This document shows positions 27,110 to 35,677 of a stretch of DNA of 64,000 nt, piece after piece. A model generated the notes under the pieces. That model saw only the letters and a list, made by a program, of their open reading frames with translations, was not told the DNA's origin and ran no database searches. The stretch comes from RPQJ01 sp046347155 (GTDB lineage Bacteria; Pseudomonadota; Gammaproteobacteria; Steroidobacterales; Steroidobacteraceae), in the NCBI GenBank assembly GCA_046347155.1, contig JAXMGT010000002.1:682001-746000 (forward strand). The letters are read 5' to 3'. How positions within the stretch are numbered: the stretch's first letter is position 1; each line of letters starts with the position of its first letter. Made by a program: the position numbers and the translations under genes.

Positions 27110-28195
27110 TCAGCGCGGCACCAGCCGGGCGAGCCGGGCGAGCCGCCGGTCGCGCTCGCGGGCCGTCGGGGCCACGACCGTGCCGTGGCCGAGCTTGCGG
27201 CCGGGGCGGGGCGCCTTGCCGTAATCGTGGTGGTGGACGCCCGGGATCGCGAGCACCCGGTCGCGGTCCGGCATCGTTCCGATGTAGTTGACCATCGCGG
27301 CGTGCCCGACCGCCGAGGTGTCCCCGAGCGGCAGCCCGAGGATCGCGCGCAGGTGGTTCTCGAACTGCGAGGTGACCGCGCCCTCGATCGTCCAGTGACC
27401 GGAGTTGTGCACGCGGGGCGCCATCTCGTTCGCGACCAGCCGACCGCGCTGGACGAAGAACTCGATCGTGAGCACGCCCGCGTAGCCGAGGTGGTCCATC
27501 ACCTTGCGCAGGTGGCGCGCGGCGGCGCGCTCGAGGGCGACGCTGCGGTAGGGCGCGCGCGTCACGCGCAGGATGCCGCCGCGGTGCTCGTTGTGCGCGA
27601 GCGGCCAGCAGCGCGTCTCGCCCGCGGTGCTGCGCGCGCCGATCACCGAGACCTCGCGGTCGAAGTCGACGAACCCCTCGAGGATCAGCGGCACGCCGCC
27701 GAGCGCGGCCCAGGCGGCCTCGACGTCGGCGGGCCGGCGCAGGTAGTGCTGGCCCTTGCCGTCGTAGCCGAGCCGGCGCGTCTTCAGCACCGAGGGCAGG
27801 CCGATCGCGGCGACCGCGGCCGCGAGGTCGGCACGGCTGTCCACCGCGCGGAACGGCGGCGTCGGGATGCCGAGCCGGTTGAAGAGTTCCTTCTCGAGCA
27901 GCCGGTCCTGCGAGACGCGCAGCGCCTCGACGGGCGGCAGGCAGGTGCGCGTGCGCGCGACCGCCTCGAGCGCCGCGACGGGCACGTTCTCGAATTCGTA
28001 GGTCACGAGGTCCGTGCCCTCGGCGAGCCGCCGCAGGCTGGCCGGGTCGTCGAACGCGCCGGTCACGATCGGTGCGACGCGCGCGCCGGGCGAGTCGGCC
28101 GTCGAGTCGAGGAACAGGAACTCGAGTGCGAGCGGATGCCCGGCCAGCGCCAGCATCTGCCCGAGCTGGCCGGCACCGATGATCCCGAGCTTCAT
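27110..28195 (-). CDS. purK: PurK, N5-carboxyaminoimidazole ribonucleotide synthase
   Basis: ATP-grasp enzyme that converts AIR, bicarbonate and ATP to N5-CAIR in de novo purine synthesis. 361 residues. N-terminal GIIGAGQLGQML (4-15), ATP-grasp core VLKTRRLGYDGKGQ, metal site TIEFFVQRGRLVANEMAPRVHNSGHWT (split across strands of the fold). ATG 28195 overlaps the purE stop (ATGA). It works directly with PurE upstream in the same transcript. Confidence 0.96.
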   Translation of the reverse strand: MKLGIIGAGQLGQMLALAGHPLALEFLFLDSTADSPGARVAPIVTGAFDDPASLRRLAEGTDLVTYEFENVPVAALEAVARTRTCLPPVEALRVSQDRLLEKELFNRLGIPTPPFRAVDSRADLAAAVAAIGLPSVLKTRRLGYDGKGQHYLRRPADVEAAWAALGGVPLILEGFVDFDREVSVIGARSTAGETRCWPLAHNEHRGGILRVTRAPYRSVALERAAARHLRKVMDHLGYAGVLTIEFFVQRGRLVANEMAPRVHNSGHWTIEGAVTSQFENHLRAILGLPLGDTSAVGHAAMVNYIGTMPDRDRVLAIPGVHHHDYGKAPRPGRKLGHGTVVAPTARERDRRLARLARLVPR

Positions 28196-28695
28196 GCGCC
28201 TGCGGGCGGGACCCGCGGGTCGGGCTGCGCGAGCACCTTCGCGGTCTGCGCGGCGCGGAACGCGTCGAGCGCCTCGCGGATCGCCGGGTGGCCGTTCGAG
28301 AGGATCGCGGCGGCGAGCAGTGCGGCGTTCGTGGCGCCCGCGACGCCGATCGACAGCGTGCCGACCGGGATCCCGGCCGGCATCTGCACGATCGAGAGCA
28401 GCGAGTCGACGCCCGCCAGCGTCTTCGACTGCACCGGCACGCCGAGCACCGGCAGCGACGTCTTCGATGCGGTCATCCCGGGCAGGTGCGCGGCGCCGCC
28501 GGCACCCGCGATGATCACCTCGAGCCCGCGGCCGCGCGCGGACGACGCGTACTCGAACAGGAGGTCCGGGGTGCGATGCGCGGAGACGACGCGGGTCTCG
28601 TGCGGCACGCCGAGGCGCTCGAGCGTCTCGGACGCGTGCTTCAGGGTCTCCCAGTCGGAGGTCGACCCCATGATGATGCCGACGAGCGGTTTCAC
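28192..28695 (-). CDS. purE: PurE, N5-CAIR mutase
   Basis: Class I PurE, which moves the carboxylate of N5-CAIR to give CAIR. 167 residues. Motifs GIIMGSTSDWETL (6-18), SAHRTPD (39-45), AGAGGAAHLPGM (64-75) and the SIVQMPAGIPVGT loop. The start is GTG 28695, read as MKPLVGIIMG. A TG-C-TACAAT extended -10 ends only six bases before the GTG, so the transcript should be leaderless. First gene of purE-purK. Confidence 0.96.
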   Translation of the reverse strand: MKPLVGIIMGSTSDWETLKHASETLERLGVPHETRVVSAHRTPDLLFEYASSARGRGLEVIIAGAGGAAHLPGMTASKTSLPVLGVPVQSKTLAGVDSLLSIVQMPAGIPVGTLSIGVAGATNAALLAAAILSNGHPAIREALDAFRAAQTAKVLAQPDPRVPPAGA

Positions 28696-28701
28696 CGCGG
28701 C

Positions 28702-28710
28702 ATTGTAGCA
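28702..28710 (-). promoter_or_regulatory. Extended -10 of purE, leaderless geometry
   Basis: Minus strand TG-C-TACAAT: TG at 28710-28709, TACAAT at 28707-28702, then six bases and the GTG start at 28695. By usual sigma-70 spacing the first transcribed base is the first base of the start codon. No Shine-Dalgarno can exist in such a message. Confidence 0.6.
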
Positions 28711-28742
28711 TCGGGGCCCGCGACGGCGAGCCCGGGGCCCGG

Positions 28743-29258
28743 TCAGCCCTCGGCCGGGAGGGCCTCGCGCAGCCGCCGGAACAGCTTGCGGGTCGCGGCC
28801 GGCGGACGCTCGGCCGTGCGCTCGGCGCGGGCCTGGCGCGCGAGCGAGCGCAGTTCCCGGAGCACGGCCGGGTCGACCCGGCCCCCGATCGCCGCCCAGG
28901 CCTCGGCCTCGTCGGCGAGCAGCCGGTCCCGCCAGTGCTCGAGGTCCTTCTCGCGCTCGATCCGGCGCCGGCTCTCGATGCCGCGGTTCTCGAGCGCGAC
29001 CCGGATCGGCACGACGTCGATGCGCCGCAGCAGCTTGCCGATGTAGAGGCGCTGGCGGGCCAGCGCGCCGTGGCTCGTGATGCGCCGGGCGGTCTCGACC
29101 GCGTCGCGCACGTCGTCCGGGAGGGGCATGCCGGCGAGGTCGGCCTCGGGCAGCGACACGAGCTGCCAGCCGAGGTCCGTGACGTCCTGCGTCTGGCGCT
29201 TGCGCTCGCTGCGGCTCGGCAGCTCGTCGTCCGGGGCGTCGTCGTCGCGGTCGGTCAT
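28743..29258 (-). CDS. darP: DarP/YjgA, dual-action ribosomal maturation protein (DUF615)
   Basis: 171-residue helical protein of the DUF615/YjgA family, a 50S assembly factor in E. coli. Conserved segments RSERKRQTQDVTDLG (14-28), ITSHGALARQRLYIGKLLRRID and EREKDLEHWRDRLL. ATG 29258 follows GGAGGA. It is divergent from pmbA, the same yjgA/pmbA pairing as in E. coli, and 47 bases downstream of the purE promoter region on the same strand orientation. Confidence 0.92.
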   Translation of the reverse strand: MTDRDDDAPDDELPSRSERKRQTQDVTDLGWQLVSLPEADLAGMPLPDDVRDAVETARRITSHGALARQRLYIGKLLRRIDVVPIRVALENRGIESRRRIEREKDLEHWRDRLLADEAEAWAAIGGRVDPAVLRELRSLARQARAERTAERPPAATRKLFRRLREALPAEG

Positions 29259-29306
29259 CCGTCCTCCGCGCGCGATGCTAGCACGCGCGGACCGGGTGCC
29301 GGCCGC

Positions 29307-29315
29307 TGCTAGAAT
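29307..29315 (+). promoter_or_regulatory. Extended -10 of pmbA
   Basis: TG-C-TAGAAT (TG 29307-29308, TAGAAT 29310-29315), start near 29322, giving a leader of about 21 bases before the pmbA ATG. The same TGCTAGAnT word recurs before rpe and the BtuF-like gene. Confidence 0.55.
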
Positions 29316-29342
29316 GCCGCCTTCCCGCCACAGGGGCACCGC

Positions 29343-30689
29343 ATGCCAGGCACCCGCGTACAGGCGTCCGCCGAAGGCGCCGACCTCCTCGCGCTCGTCG
29401 AGCTCGCGCTCGGCGAGGCACGCGCGCTCGGGGCCTCGCAGGCCGAGGCGTCCGTCAGCATGGACGTCGGGCTCACCGTGTCGGTGCGGCTCGGCGAGGT
29501 CGAGACGGTCGAGTACCAGCGCGACCGCGGGATGGGCGTGACCGTCTACTTCGGGACCCGCAAGGGCTCGGCGAGCACCGCGGACCTCGGCACGGCCGCG
29601 TTGCGCGAGACCGTCGCGAAGGCCTGCAGCATCGCGCGCTACACGGCCGAGGATCCCTGCGCCGGCCTCGCCGACCCGGACACGCTCGCGACCGAGGTGC
29701 CCGACCTCGATCTCTCGCACCCGTGGGAGCTCGCGCCCGAGCGCGCCTGCGAGATCGCGCTCGAGTGCGAGGCGGCCGCGATGGCCGTGGACCGGCGCAT
29801 TTCGAACTCCGAGGGCGCCGGCGTCTCGAGCCACCGCGGCGTGCGCGCCTATGGCAACAGCCACGGCTTCCTCGCCGCGTACCCGGGCACCGTCCACAGC
29901 CTGAGCTGCGCCGTCGTCGGCGTCGAGGGCGAGGCGATGGAGCGCGACTACTGGTACACGACGGCACGCGACTGGCGCACGCTCGAGGACGCGACGAGCG
30001 TCGGCCGGATGAGCGGCGAGCGCGCGGTGCGCCGGCTCGGCGCGCGCAAGCTCGCCACGACGAAGTCCCCGGTGCTCTACGCGCCCGAGGTCGCGCGCGG
30101 GCTGCTCGGGCATTTCCTCGGCGCGATCCGAGGCGGCAGCCAGTACCGGCGCGCGTCGTTCCTGCTCGACGCGGCGGGCCAGCCGGTGTTCCCGGAGTGG
30201 TTCTCGATGTCCGAGCGGCCGCACCTGCCGCGCGCGCTCGCGAGCGCGCCATTCGACCACGAGGGCGTCGCGACCCGCGACCGCGAACTCGTCTCGGGCG
30301 GCGTGCTCGAGGGTTACGTGCTCGGCACGTATTCGGCCCGCAAGCTCGGCCTGCGCACGACCGGCAACGCCGGCGGCACCTACAACCTGATCGTCCCCGG
30401 CCGCGGCCGCGATTTCGAGGCAATGCTCGCGCTGATGGACCGCGGGCTGCTCGTCACGGAGCTGATGGGGCAGGGCGTGAACGGCGTGACCGGCGACTAC
30501 TCGCGCGGCGCCTCGGGCTACTGGGTCGAGGACGGGCGGATTGCCTACCCGGTCCACGAGGTCACCGTGGCGGGCAACCTGCGCGACATGTACCGCGCGA
30601 TCGTCGACGTGGGCTCCGACATGGACGACCGCGGCGGGCTCCGCGTCGGGTCGGTGCTGCTCGAGTCGATGACGATCGCGGGCGACTGA
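29343..30689 (+). CDS. pmbA: PmbA/TldE metalloprotease subunit
   Basis: Partner of TldD in a heterodimeric metalloprotease; PmbA itself lacks the zinc motif, and none is seen here. 448 residues, full family length. Typical segments: GMGVTVYFGTRKGSASTAD, ISNSEGAGVSSHRGVRAYGNSHGF (read in two parts), LRTTGNAGGTYNLIVPG, ELMGQGVNGVTGDYSRGASG. Divergent from darP. Its stop is seven bases from the convergent YihY-type gene. Confidence 0.95.
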   Translation: MPGTRVQASAEGADLLALVELALGEARALGASQAEASVSMDVGLTVSVRLGEVETVEYQRDRGMGVTVYFGTRKGSASTADLGTAALRETVAKACSIARYTAEDPCAGLADPDTLATEVPDLDLSHPWELAPERACEIALECEAAAMAVDRRISNSEGAGVSSHRGVRAYGNSHGFLAAYPGTVHSLSCAVVGVEGEAMERDYWYTTARDWRTLEDATSVGRMSGERAVRRLGARKLATTKSPVLYAPEVARGLLGHFLGAIRGGSQYRRASFLLDAAGQPVFPEWFSMSERPHLPRALASAPFDHEGVATRDRELVSGGVLEGYVLGTYSARKLGLRTTGNAGGTYNLIVPGRGRDFEAMLALMDRGLLVTELMGQGVNGVTGDYSRGASGYWVEDGRIAYPVHEVTVAGNLRDMYRAIVDVGSDMDDRGGLRVGSVLLESMTIAGD

Positions 30690-30696
30690 CCCGCGT

Positions 30697-32046
30697 TCAC
30701 TCCACGAGGCTGGCCAGGTCCCGGAGCGTGCGGCCCCCGAGGCTCGCGCGCATCGCGGCGTCGGCCTCGAGCACGGCGGCATCGGCCACGCCCACCGAGC
30801 GCGGGCGCGGACGGCGCGGGTCGGGCACGTCGTTGCGGATTGCGTCGAGCACGTCTGCGAGCGACACGGCGGCGAGGTCGCGGGCCGGCAGCAGCGTGTC
30901 GTCCTCGGCCGTGACCAGGAGCCCGTGCGCCTCGAGCGCCGAGACGAGTTCGTTCAGCACCGTCGCCGGCACGTCGAGCCGCTCGGCCAGCGCGTTCGTG
31001 GTCCATCGCGCCGCGCCGCGCAGGTGCCGCGACGCGACGAGCGCCATCGCCGACATCGCGATGCGCTCGCGCAGCGTGCCGTTCATCGGGATGTCCGCGT
31101 GGCCGGTGCGCAGGTGCTCCGGGTGCTGCACGTAGAAGCTCAGCTGCGCGCCGAGCAGCAGCATCAGCCAGCTGAGGTACAGCCAGAACAGGAACAGGAA
31201 CACGACCGCGAGGCCCGCGTACACGGCCGAGAGCTGCGCCGAGTAGACGACGATCCGCGTGAAGATCGCGCCCATCGAGGCCCACAGCAGGCCGCCGAAC
31301 AGCGCGCCGATCGTCGCCGGCCAGAACCTCACCCGGGTGTTCGGCATGTAGACGTAGAGGAACGCGAACAGCCCGACGATCGTCGCGTACGGCGCCAGGT
31401 GCCCGTGCCGGCCCGCGTGACCGGCGATCTTCGCGACCGTCGCGCTCGCCTCGACCGAGGCGAGCAGCACCATTGCGACGACCGCGAGCGCGGGAACGAC
31501 GAGCAGCACGACGAGGTATTCCGTCGCGCGGCGCGCGAGGCTGCGCGGACGGTCGACGTGCCAGGTAAAGTTGAGCGCCTCCTCGACCTTCTGCACCGTG
31601 GTCACGGCCGTGTAGAGCAGGAACACGAAGCCGACCGTGCCGAGCAGCGTGCCCTGCACGTTCTCGACGAAACCCATGATCCGCTCGGTGATCCGGTAGC
31701 TCTGGTCGCCGAGCGGCCGCAGGAACTCGTAGAGCACCGGCTCGAGCTCGCGGTGGTAACCGAACGCCTTCAGCACCGCGAATGCAACCGCGATCACCGG
31801 GACGATCGCGAACAGCGTCGTGTAGACGAGGCCCATCGCGCGCAGGCCGAGGTCGCCGCGGGCGAGGTCGCGCGCGAGCGCGTAGACGTAGCGCAGCGGG
31901 GTGGCGAGCAGCCGGAGCGCGCGGCCGCCGACGGCCTCCGGCAGGTCGAAGATCCAGTGCTCGACCCGGAGGTGCAGGGCGGGAAAGATGCGCGAGTGCT
32001 GTGCCAAGGCGGGCGAAGCGTTGCACGGCCGCCGGGGCCCGGGCAA
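30697..32046 (-). CDS. YihY/BrkB family membrane protein with C-terminal winged-helix-like region
   Basis: Polytopic inner-membrane protein (UPF0761/BrkB, 449 residues), long misnamed RNase BN. Six hydrophobic segments lie within about residues 70-310 (for example LVYTTLFAIVPVIAVAF, VVFLFLFWLYLSWLMLLLGAQ). Beyond residue 330 a soluble region (TTNALAERLDVPATVLNELVSALEAHGLL) reads as a winged-helix-like fold, an extension found in many longer family members. Function unknown. ATG 32046 lies next to the divergent cobalamin-binding-protein gene; only 16 bases separate the two starts. Confidence 0.85.
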   Translation of the reverse strand: MPGPRRPCNASPALAQHSRIFPALHLRVEHWIFDLPEAVGGRALRLLATPLRYVYALARDLARGDLGLRAMGLVYTTLFAIVPVIAVAFAVLKAFGYHRELEPVLYEFLRPLGDQSYRITERIMGFVENVQGTLLGTVGFVFLLYTAVTTVQKVEEALNFTWHVDRPRSLARRATEYLVVLLVVPALAVVAMVLLASVEASATVAKIAGHAGRHGHLAPYATIVGLFAFLYVYMPNTRVRFWPATIGALFGGLLWASMGAIFTRIVVYSAQLSAVYAGLAVVFLFLFWLYLSWLMLLLGAQLSFYVQHPEHLRTGHADIPMNGTLRERIAMSAMALVASRHLRGAARWTTNALAERLDVPATVLNELVSALEAHGLLVTAEDDTLLPARDLAAVSLADVLDAIRNDVPDPRRPRPRSVGVADAAVLEADAAMRASLGGRTLRDLASLVE

Positions 32047-32047
32047 G

Positions 32048-32056
32048 TGCTAGATT
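32048..32056 (+). promoter_or_regulatory. Extended -10 of the BtuF-like gene, leaderless geometry
   Basis: TG-C-TAGATT (TG 32048-32049, TAGATT 32051-32056) with six bases before ATG 32063, so the transcript should begin at the start codon. The motif lies just outside and partly over the divergent YihY-type start. Confidence 0.55.
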
Positions 32057-32062
32057 GCGCGG

Positions 32063-32875
32063 ATGAGCACCGTGCGCGACCCGTACCCGTCCCGGATCGT
32101 CTGCCTGACCGAGGAGACGACCGAGGCGCTCTACCTGCTCGGCGAGGAACGCCGGATCGTGGGCATCTCCGGGTTCACCGTGAGGCCGCCCCGCGCCCGG
32201 CGAGAGAAGCCACGCGTCTCGGCATTCACGAGCGCGAAGATCGACCGGATCGTCGCGCTAGGGCCCGACCTGGTGCTCGGGTTCTCGGACCTGCAGGCGG
32301 ACATCGCCGCCGAGCTCGTCCGACGGGGCATCGACGTCCACGTGTTCAACCAGCGCAGCGTCGACGACATCCTGCGCATGCTGCGCACCCTCGGCGGCAT
32401 GGTCGGCTGCGAGGCGCGCACCGCCGCGCTGGTCGACGGGATGGAGCGCGGCCTCGACGAGGTGCGCGACATCGCCGCGGGCCTCGCGCGGCGCCCGCGC
32501 GTCTACTTCGAGGAGTGGGACGAGCCGCAGATCTCGGCGATCCGCTGGGTGTCGGAACTCATCGGCATCGCCGGCGGCGACGACGTGTTCCCGGAGCTCG
32601 CGACGCAGCCGCTCGGTCGCGACCGGATCATCGCCGACCCGCTCGAGGTGGTGCGGCGCGACCCGGAGATCGTGTTCGGCTCCTGGTGCGGCAAGAAGTT
32701 CAACCCGCGGTCGGTCGCGGCGCGACCGGGCTGGGGCGGCGTCGCGGCCGTGCGCGACGGGGAGCTGCACGAGGTGAAGTCGTCGATCATCCTGCAGCCG
32801 GGGCCGGCGGCGCTGACGGACGGCGTGCGGGCGTTGCAGCGGGTGATCGTCGACTGGGCTGCGAGGCGCGGCTGA
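32063..32875 (+). CDS. Cobalamin-binding/BtuF-like periplasmic-binding fold protein without signal peptide
   Basis: 270 residues of the BtuF/FhuD (TroA-like) fold: PSRIVCLTEETTEALYLLGE, then DRIVALGPDLVLGFSDLQADI and VHVFNQRSVDDILRMLRTLG. BtuF homologues deliver B12 to BtuCD from the periplasm, but this protein starts MSTVRDPYPSR with no signal peptide and no ABC permease or ATPase is nearby. Such solitary cytosolic homologues are widespread and of unproven function. Start and promoter geometry indicate a leaderless mRNA. Confidence 0.82.
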   Translation: MSTVRDPYPSRIVCLTEETTEALYLLGEERRIVGISGFTVRPPRARREKPRVSAFTSAKIDRIVALGPDLVLGFSDLQADIAAELVRRGIDVHVFNQRSVDDILRMLRTLGGMVGCEARTAALVDGMERGLDEVRDIAAGLARRPRVYFEEWDEPQISAIRWVSELIGIAGGDDVFPELATQPLGRDRIIADPLEVVRRDPEIVFGSWCGKKFNPRSVAARPGWGGVAAVRDGELHEVKSSIILQPGPAALTDGVRALQRVIVDWAARRG

Positions 32876-32928
32876 GGCGCGGTAGACCGGCGGGATCGGG
32901 GTCGCGGACGCTGCCGCGAGGCTTGGAG

Positions 32929-33094
32929 CGATTCCACCGGGTGTTGGCCGGGCGGGGCGTCGCGCCGCAGGGACGCGGCGCGCGAGGCTCCAGGGATGGA
33001 TTCACGCTGTCCCCGCACGGCCAATACACGGTGGGATCGCCACTCAACGTCGCATAGGATTCACCGTGCACCCGGCCAACACCGGTGCGATCGC
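32929..33094. repeat. Imperfect 24-bp inverted repeat pair flanking a hairpin-rich intergenic segment
   Basis: The gap between the BtuF-like gene and the purC 3' end (32876-33109) holds no gene. Left arm 32929-32952 and right arm 33071-33094 are reverse complements sharing ACCGGnTGTTGGCCGGG and GCGAT. Between them CGCGCCGC and GCGGCGCG (about 32961-32982) form a tight hairpin, followed by a palindrome-poor stretch containing CTCCAGGGATGGATTCAC. The whole looks like a REP/BIME-type or miniature mobile repeat. No open frame or promoter was seen. Confidence 0.5.
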
Positions 33095-33109
33095 CCGTCG
33101 GCGCCCGCC

Positions 33110-34015
33110 TCAGGCGGTCAGCCGTCGCAGCGCCTCTTCGTATTTTTCGCTGGTGCCGCGGATCACCTCGGGCGGCAGCTTCGGGCCGGGGGCGGTCTTG
33201 TTCCAGTCGAGCGTCTCGAGGTAGTCGCGCACGTACTGCTTGTCGAACGAGGGCGGGCTGGTGCCGGGCGCGTAGGTGTCCACGGGCCAGAAGCGCGAGG
33301 AGTCGGGCGTCAGCGCCTCGTCGATCAGCGTGAGGCGGCCCGTGTCGTCGACGCCGAACTCGAACTTCGTGTCGGCAATGATGATGCCGCGCGCGAGTGC
33401 GTGGGCGGCGGCGAATTCGTAGAGCGCGATCGCGGTGTCGCGCACCTTCGCGGCGAGGTCGGGGCCGATCGCCGCTGCGATCTCGTCGAAGCCGACGTTC
33501 TCGTCGTGGTGGCCCTTCGCGGCCTTCGTCGAGGGCGTGAAGATCGGCTTGGGCAGCCGGTCGGCCATCCGCAGCCCGGCCGGCAGCCTGATGCCGCACA
33601 CCTCGCCGGTGCGCTGGTAGTCCTTCCAGCCCGAGCCGATCAGGTAGCCGCGCACGACGGCTTCGACCGGCAGCGCACGCAGCCGCCGGACGACCATGCA
33701 GCGGTCGGCGATCGTGGCGCGCTCGGCCGCGTCGGGCACCGCGCGCTCGAGCGGGTAGTCGGACAGGTGGTTCGGCACGATGTGGCCGGTGCGCGCGAAC
33801 CAGTAGTTCGAGATGCTCGTGAGCACGCGGCCCTTGCCCGGGATCGGGTCCGGGAGCACGACGTCGAACGCGCTCAACCGGTCGGTCGTGACGATCAGCA
33901 TGTGCCGCTCGTCGATCGCGTAGATGTCGCGCACCTTGCCCTGGTGGATGCGCTCGAGGCCCTTCAGGCGGGACTCGTGCATGGGCGGCGAGGGCGGCGG
34001 GATGGTCGGGGACAT
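33110..34015 (-). CDS. purC: PurC, SAICAR synthetase
   Basis: Ligates aspartate to CAIR in purine synthesis. 301 residues, the longer yeast-like class rather than the ~240-residue E. coli type. Motifs HQGKVRDIYAIDERHMLIVTTDRLSAFD (in parts), PIPGKGRVLTSISNYWF, GSGWKDYQ, and DTKFEFG with the metal-binding acidic residue. ATG 34015 is chosen as the start; the frame is open further upstream but that runs into the divergent promoter region. It is away from purE-purK. Confidence 0.95.
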   Translation of the reverse strand: MSPTIPPPSPPMHESRLKGLERIHQGKVRDIYAIDERHMLIVTTDRLSAFDVVLPDPIPGKGRVLTSISNYWFARTGHIVPNHLSDYPLERAVPDAAERATIADRCMVVRRLRALPVEAVVRGYLIGSGWKDYQRTGEVCGIRLPAGLRMADRLPKPIFTPSTKAAKGHHDENVGFDEIAAAIGPDLAAKVRDTAIALYEFAAAHALARGIIIADTKFEFGVDDTGRLTLIDEALTPDSSRFWPVDTYAPGTSPPSFDKQYVRDYLETLDWNKTAPGPKLPPEVIRGTSEKYEEALRRLTA

Positions 34016-34118
34016 GCTCGGAATTCCGTGTCGAGGACGCGGGCCCGGCGCTGCTACCATGGCGCGCCGTCGCGTGCGGGCAGTGTTGCAGCAGCGTTCC
34101 CCGGCGGTCAAGGAATCC

Positions 34119-34934
34119 ATGGGCTGGCAAGGCAAAGTGATCGGCATGCTGCTCGGCGCGCTCGTCGGGCGGGGGCTCCTCGGGGCGATCGTCGGCTTCG
34201 TGCTCGGCCATTTCTACGACCTCTCGGCCGCGCGCGACCGCGCGTCGCGGGTCGACCCGGCGACGCTGCGCAACGCGTTCTTCCGCGCGACGTTCCAGGT
34301 CATGGGGCACGTCGCGAAGGCGGACGGCCGCGTGAGCGAGCAGGAGATCGAAGCGGCCCGCGCGGTGATGCGCCACTACCGGCTCGGCCCCGAGGAAGTG
34401 CAGCTCGCGATCGAACTCTTCACGGACGGCAAGCGCGCCGACTTCCCGCTCGACCAGGCGCTCGCCGGACTCCGGGCCGCGACCGGCGGCCGCGACGACC
34501 TCGCGCGCCTGTTCGTGCAGATCCAGCTCGAGGCGTCGATGCTCGGGGCCGGCCTGAACCCGGCCTCCCGCGGGGTGTTCCAGCGGGTCTGCTCGACGCT
34601 CGGCGTCACGCCGCGAGAGTTCGCCGCGATCGAGGCGATGCTCCGGATGCACCACGCCCGGCGCGACGGAGGCGGGGAGGCCCGCGGCGCGGCCGGCGGG
34701 CGCGGCGCCCCGGACGCGTCCCGGCTCGACGACGCGTACGCGGTGCTCGGGGTCGCCCGGGAGGCCAGCGACCGGGAGGTCAAGCTCGCCTACCGCCGCC
34801 TGATGAGCCAGAACCACCCGGACAAGCTGGTCGCGAACGGCCTGCCGCCGTCGATGATCGAGGCGGCGCACGAGCGCACCCGGCGCATCATCGAGGCCTA
34901 CGAACTGGTCCGCGAAAGCCGGGGGATGAAATAG
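34119..34934 (+). CDS. djlA: DjlA-like TerB/J-domain co-chaperone
   Basis: Membrane-anchored DnaK co-chaperone of the DjlA family, 271 residues. An N-terminal TM is rich in Gly (GMLLGALVGRGLLGAIVGFVLGH, residues 9-31, given in parts), then a TerB-like helical domain (about 55-180) and a C-terminal J domain (205-271) with the HPD motif in QNHPDKL. ATG 34119 is preceded by AAGGA. The upstream ATG at 34059 falls inside the likely -10 (TG-C-TACCAT, 34052-34060), which argues for 34119. Divergent from purC. Confidence 0.9.
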   Translation: MGWQGKVIGMLLGALVGRGLLGAIVGFVLGHFYDLSAARDRASRVDPATLRNAFFRATFQVMGHVAKADGRVSEQEIEAARAVMRHYRLGPEEVQLAIELFTDGKRADFPLDQALAGLRAATGGRDDLARLFVQIQLEASMLGAGLNPASRGVFQRVCSTLGVTPREFAAIEAMLRMHHARRDGGGEARGAAGGRGAPDASRLDDAYAVLGVAREASDREVKLAYRRLMSQNHPDKLVANGLPPSMIEAAHERTRRIIEAYELVRESRGMK

Positions 34935-34944
34935 CCGCCGGCCC

Positions 34945-34953
34945 TGCTAGAGT
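34945..34953 (+). promoter_or_regulatory. Extended -10 of rpe
   Basis: TG-C-TAGAGT (TG 34945-34946, TAGAGT 34948-34953) in the 44-base gap after djlA. The start near 34960 gives a 19-base leader that includes CCGGAG as ribosome binding site before ATG 34979. Confidence 0.5.
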
Positions 34954-34978
34954 CGCGCCGTCCACCCGGAGCCCCGCC

Positions 34979-35650
34979 ATGCAGACCCCCTGGATAGCCC
35001 CCTCGATCCTCTCGGCCGACTTCGCGCGCCTCGGCGAGGAAGTGAAGAACGTGCTCGCGGCTGGCGCGGACATCGTCCACTTCGACGTGATGGACAACCA
35101 CTATGTCCCGAACCTGACGATCGGGCCGCTGGTGTGCGAGGCGCTGCGCAAGGCGGGCGTCACGGCGCCGATCGACGTGCACCTGATGGTGAAGCCCGTG
35201 GACCGGATCGTCCCCGACTTCGCGAAGGCCGGCGCCTCCTGGATCACGTTCCACCCGGAAGCGAGCGAGCACGTCGACCGCACGATCGGCCTCATCCGCG
35301 AGCACGGCTGCCGGCCCGGCATCGTGCTGAACCCGGCCACGCCGCTCAACTGGCTCGACCACGTGCTCGAGAAGGTGGACATGGTGCTGCTCATGTCCGT
35401 GAACCCGGGGTTCGGCGGCCAGTCGTTCATCCCGTCGGTGCTGCCCAAGATCCGCCGCGTGCGCGAGCTGATCGACGCGAGCGGCCGCGAGATCCGGCTC
35501 GAGGTGGACGGCGGGATCAAGGTGGACAACATCGCCGAGGTCGCCGCGGCCGGCGCCGACACGTTCGTGGCCGGGTCGGCGATCTTCGGGGCGAAGGACT
35601 ACCGCGCGACGATCGCCGCGATGCGGGAGAAGATCGGGCAGGCGGGCTGA
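34979..35650 (+). CDS. rpe: Ribulose-phosphate 3-epimerase
   Basis: Interconverts ribulose 5-phosphate and xylulose 5-phosphate. 223 residues, TIM barrel. Metal and catalytic residues appear in IAPSILSADF, HFDVMDNHYVPN, DVHLMV, MSVNPGFGGQ and EVDGGIK. ATG 34979. It is followed by the convergent crp-like gene with a 27-base gap. Together with rpiA (57847-58515) it covers both pentose isomerisation steps in the window. Confidence 0.96.
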   Translation: MQTPWIAPSILSADFARLGEEVKNVLAAGADIVHFDVMDNHYVPNLTIGPLVCEALRKAGVTAPIDVHLMVKPVDRIVPDFAKAGASWITFHPEASEHVDRTIGLIREHGCRPGIVLNPATPLNWLDHVLEKVDMVLLMSVNPGFGGQSFIPSVLPKIRRVRELIDASGREIRLEVDGGIKVDNIAEVAAAGADTFVAGSAIFGAKDYRATIAAMREKIGQAG

Positions 35651-35677
35651 GCGCGGGCCGGACGCCCGCGCGGACGA

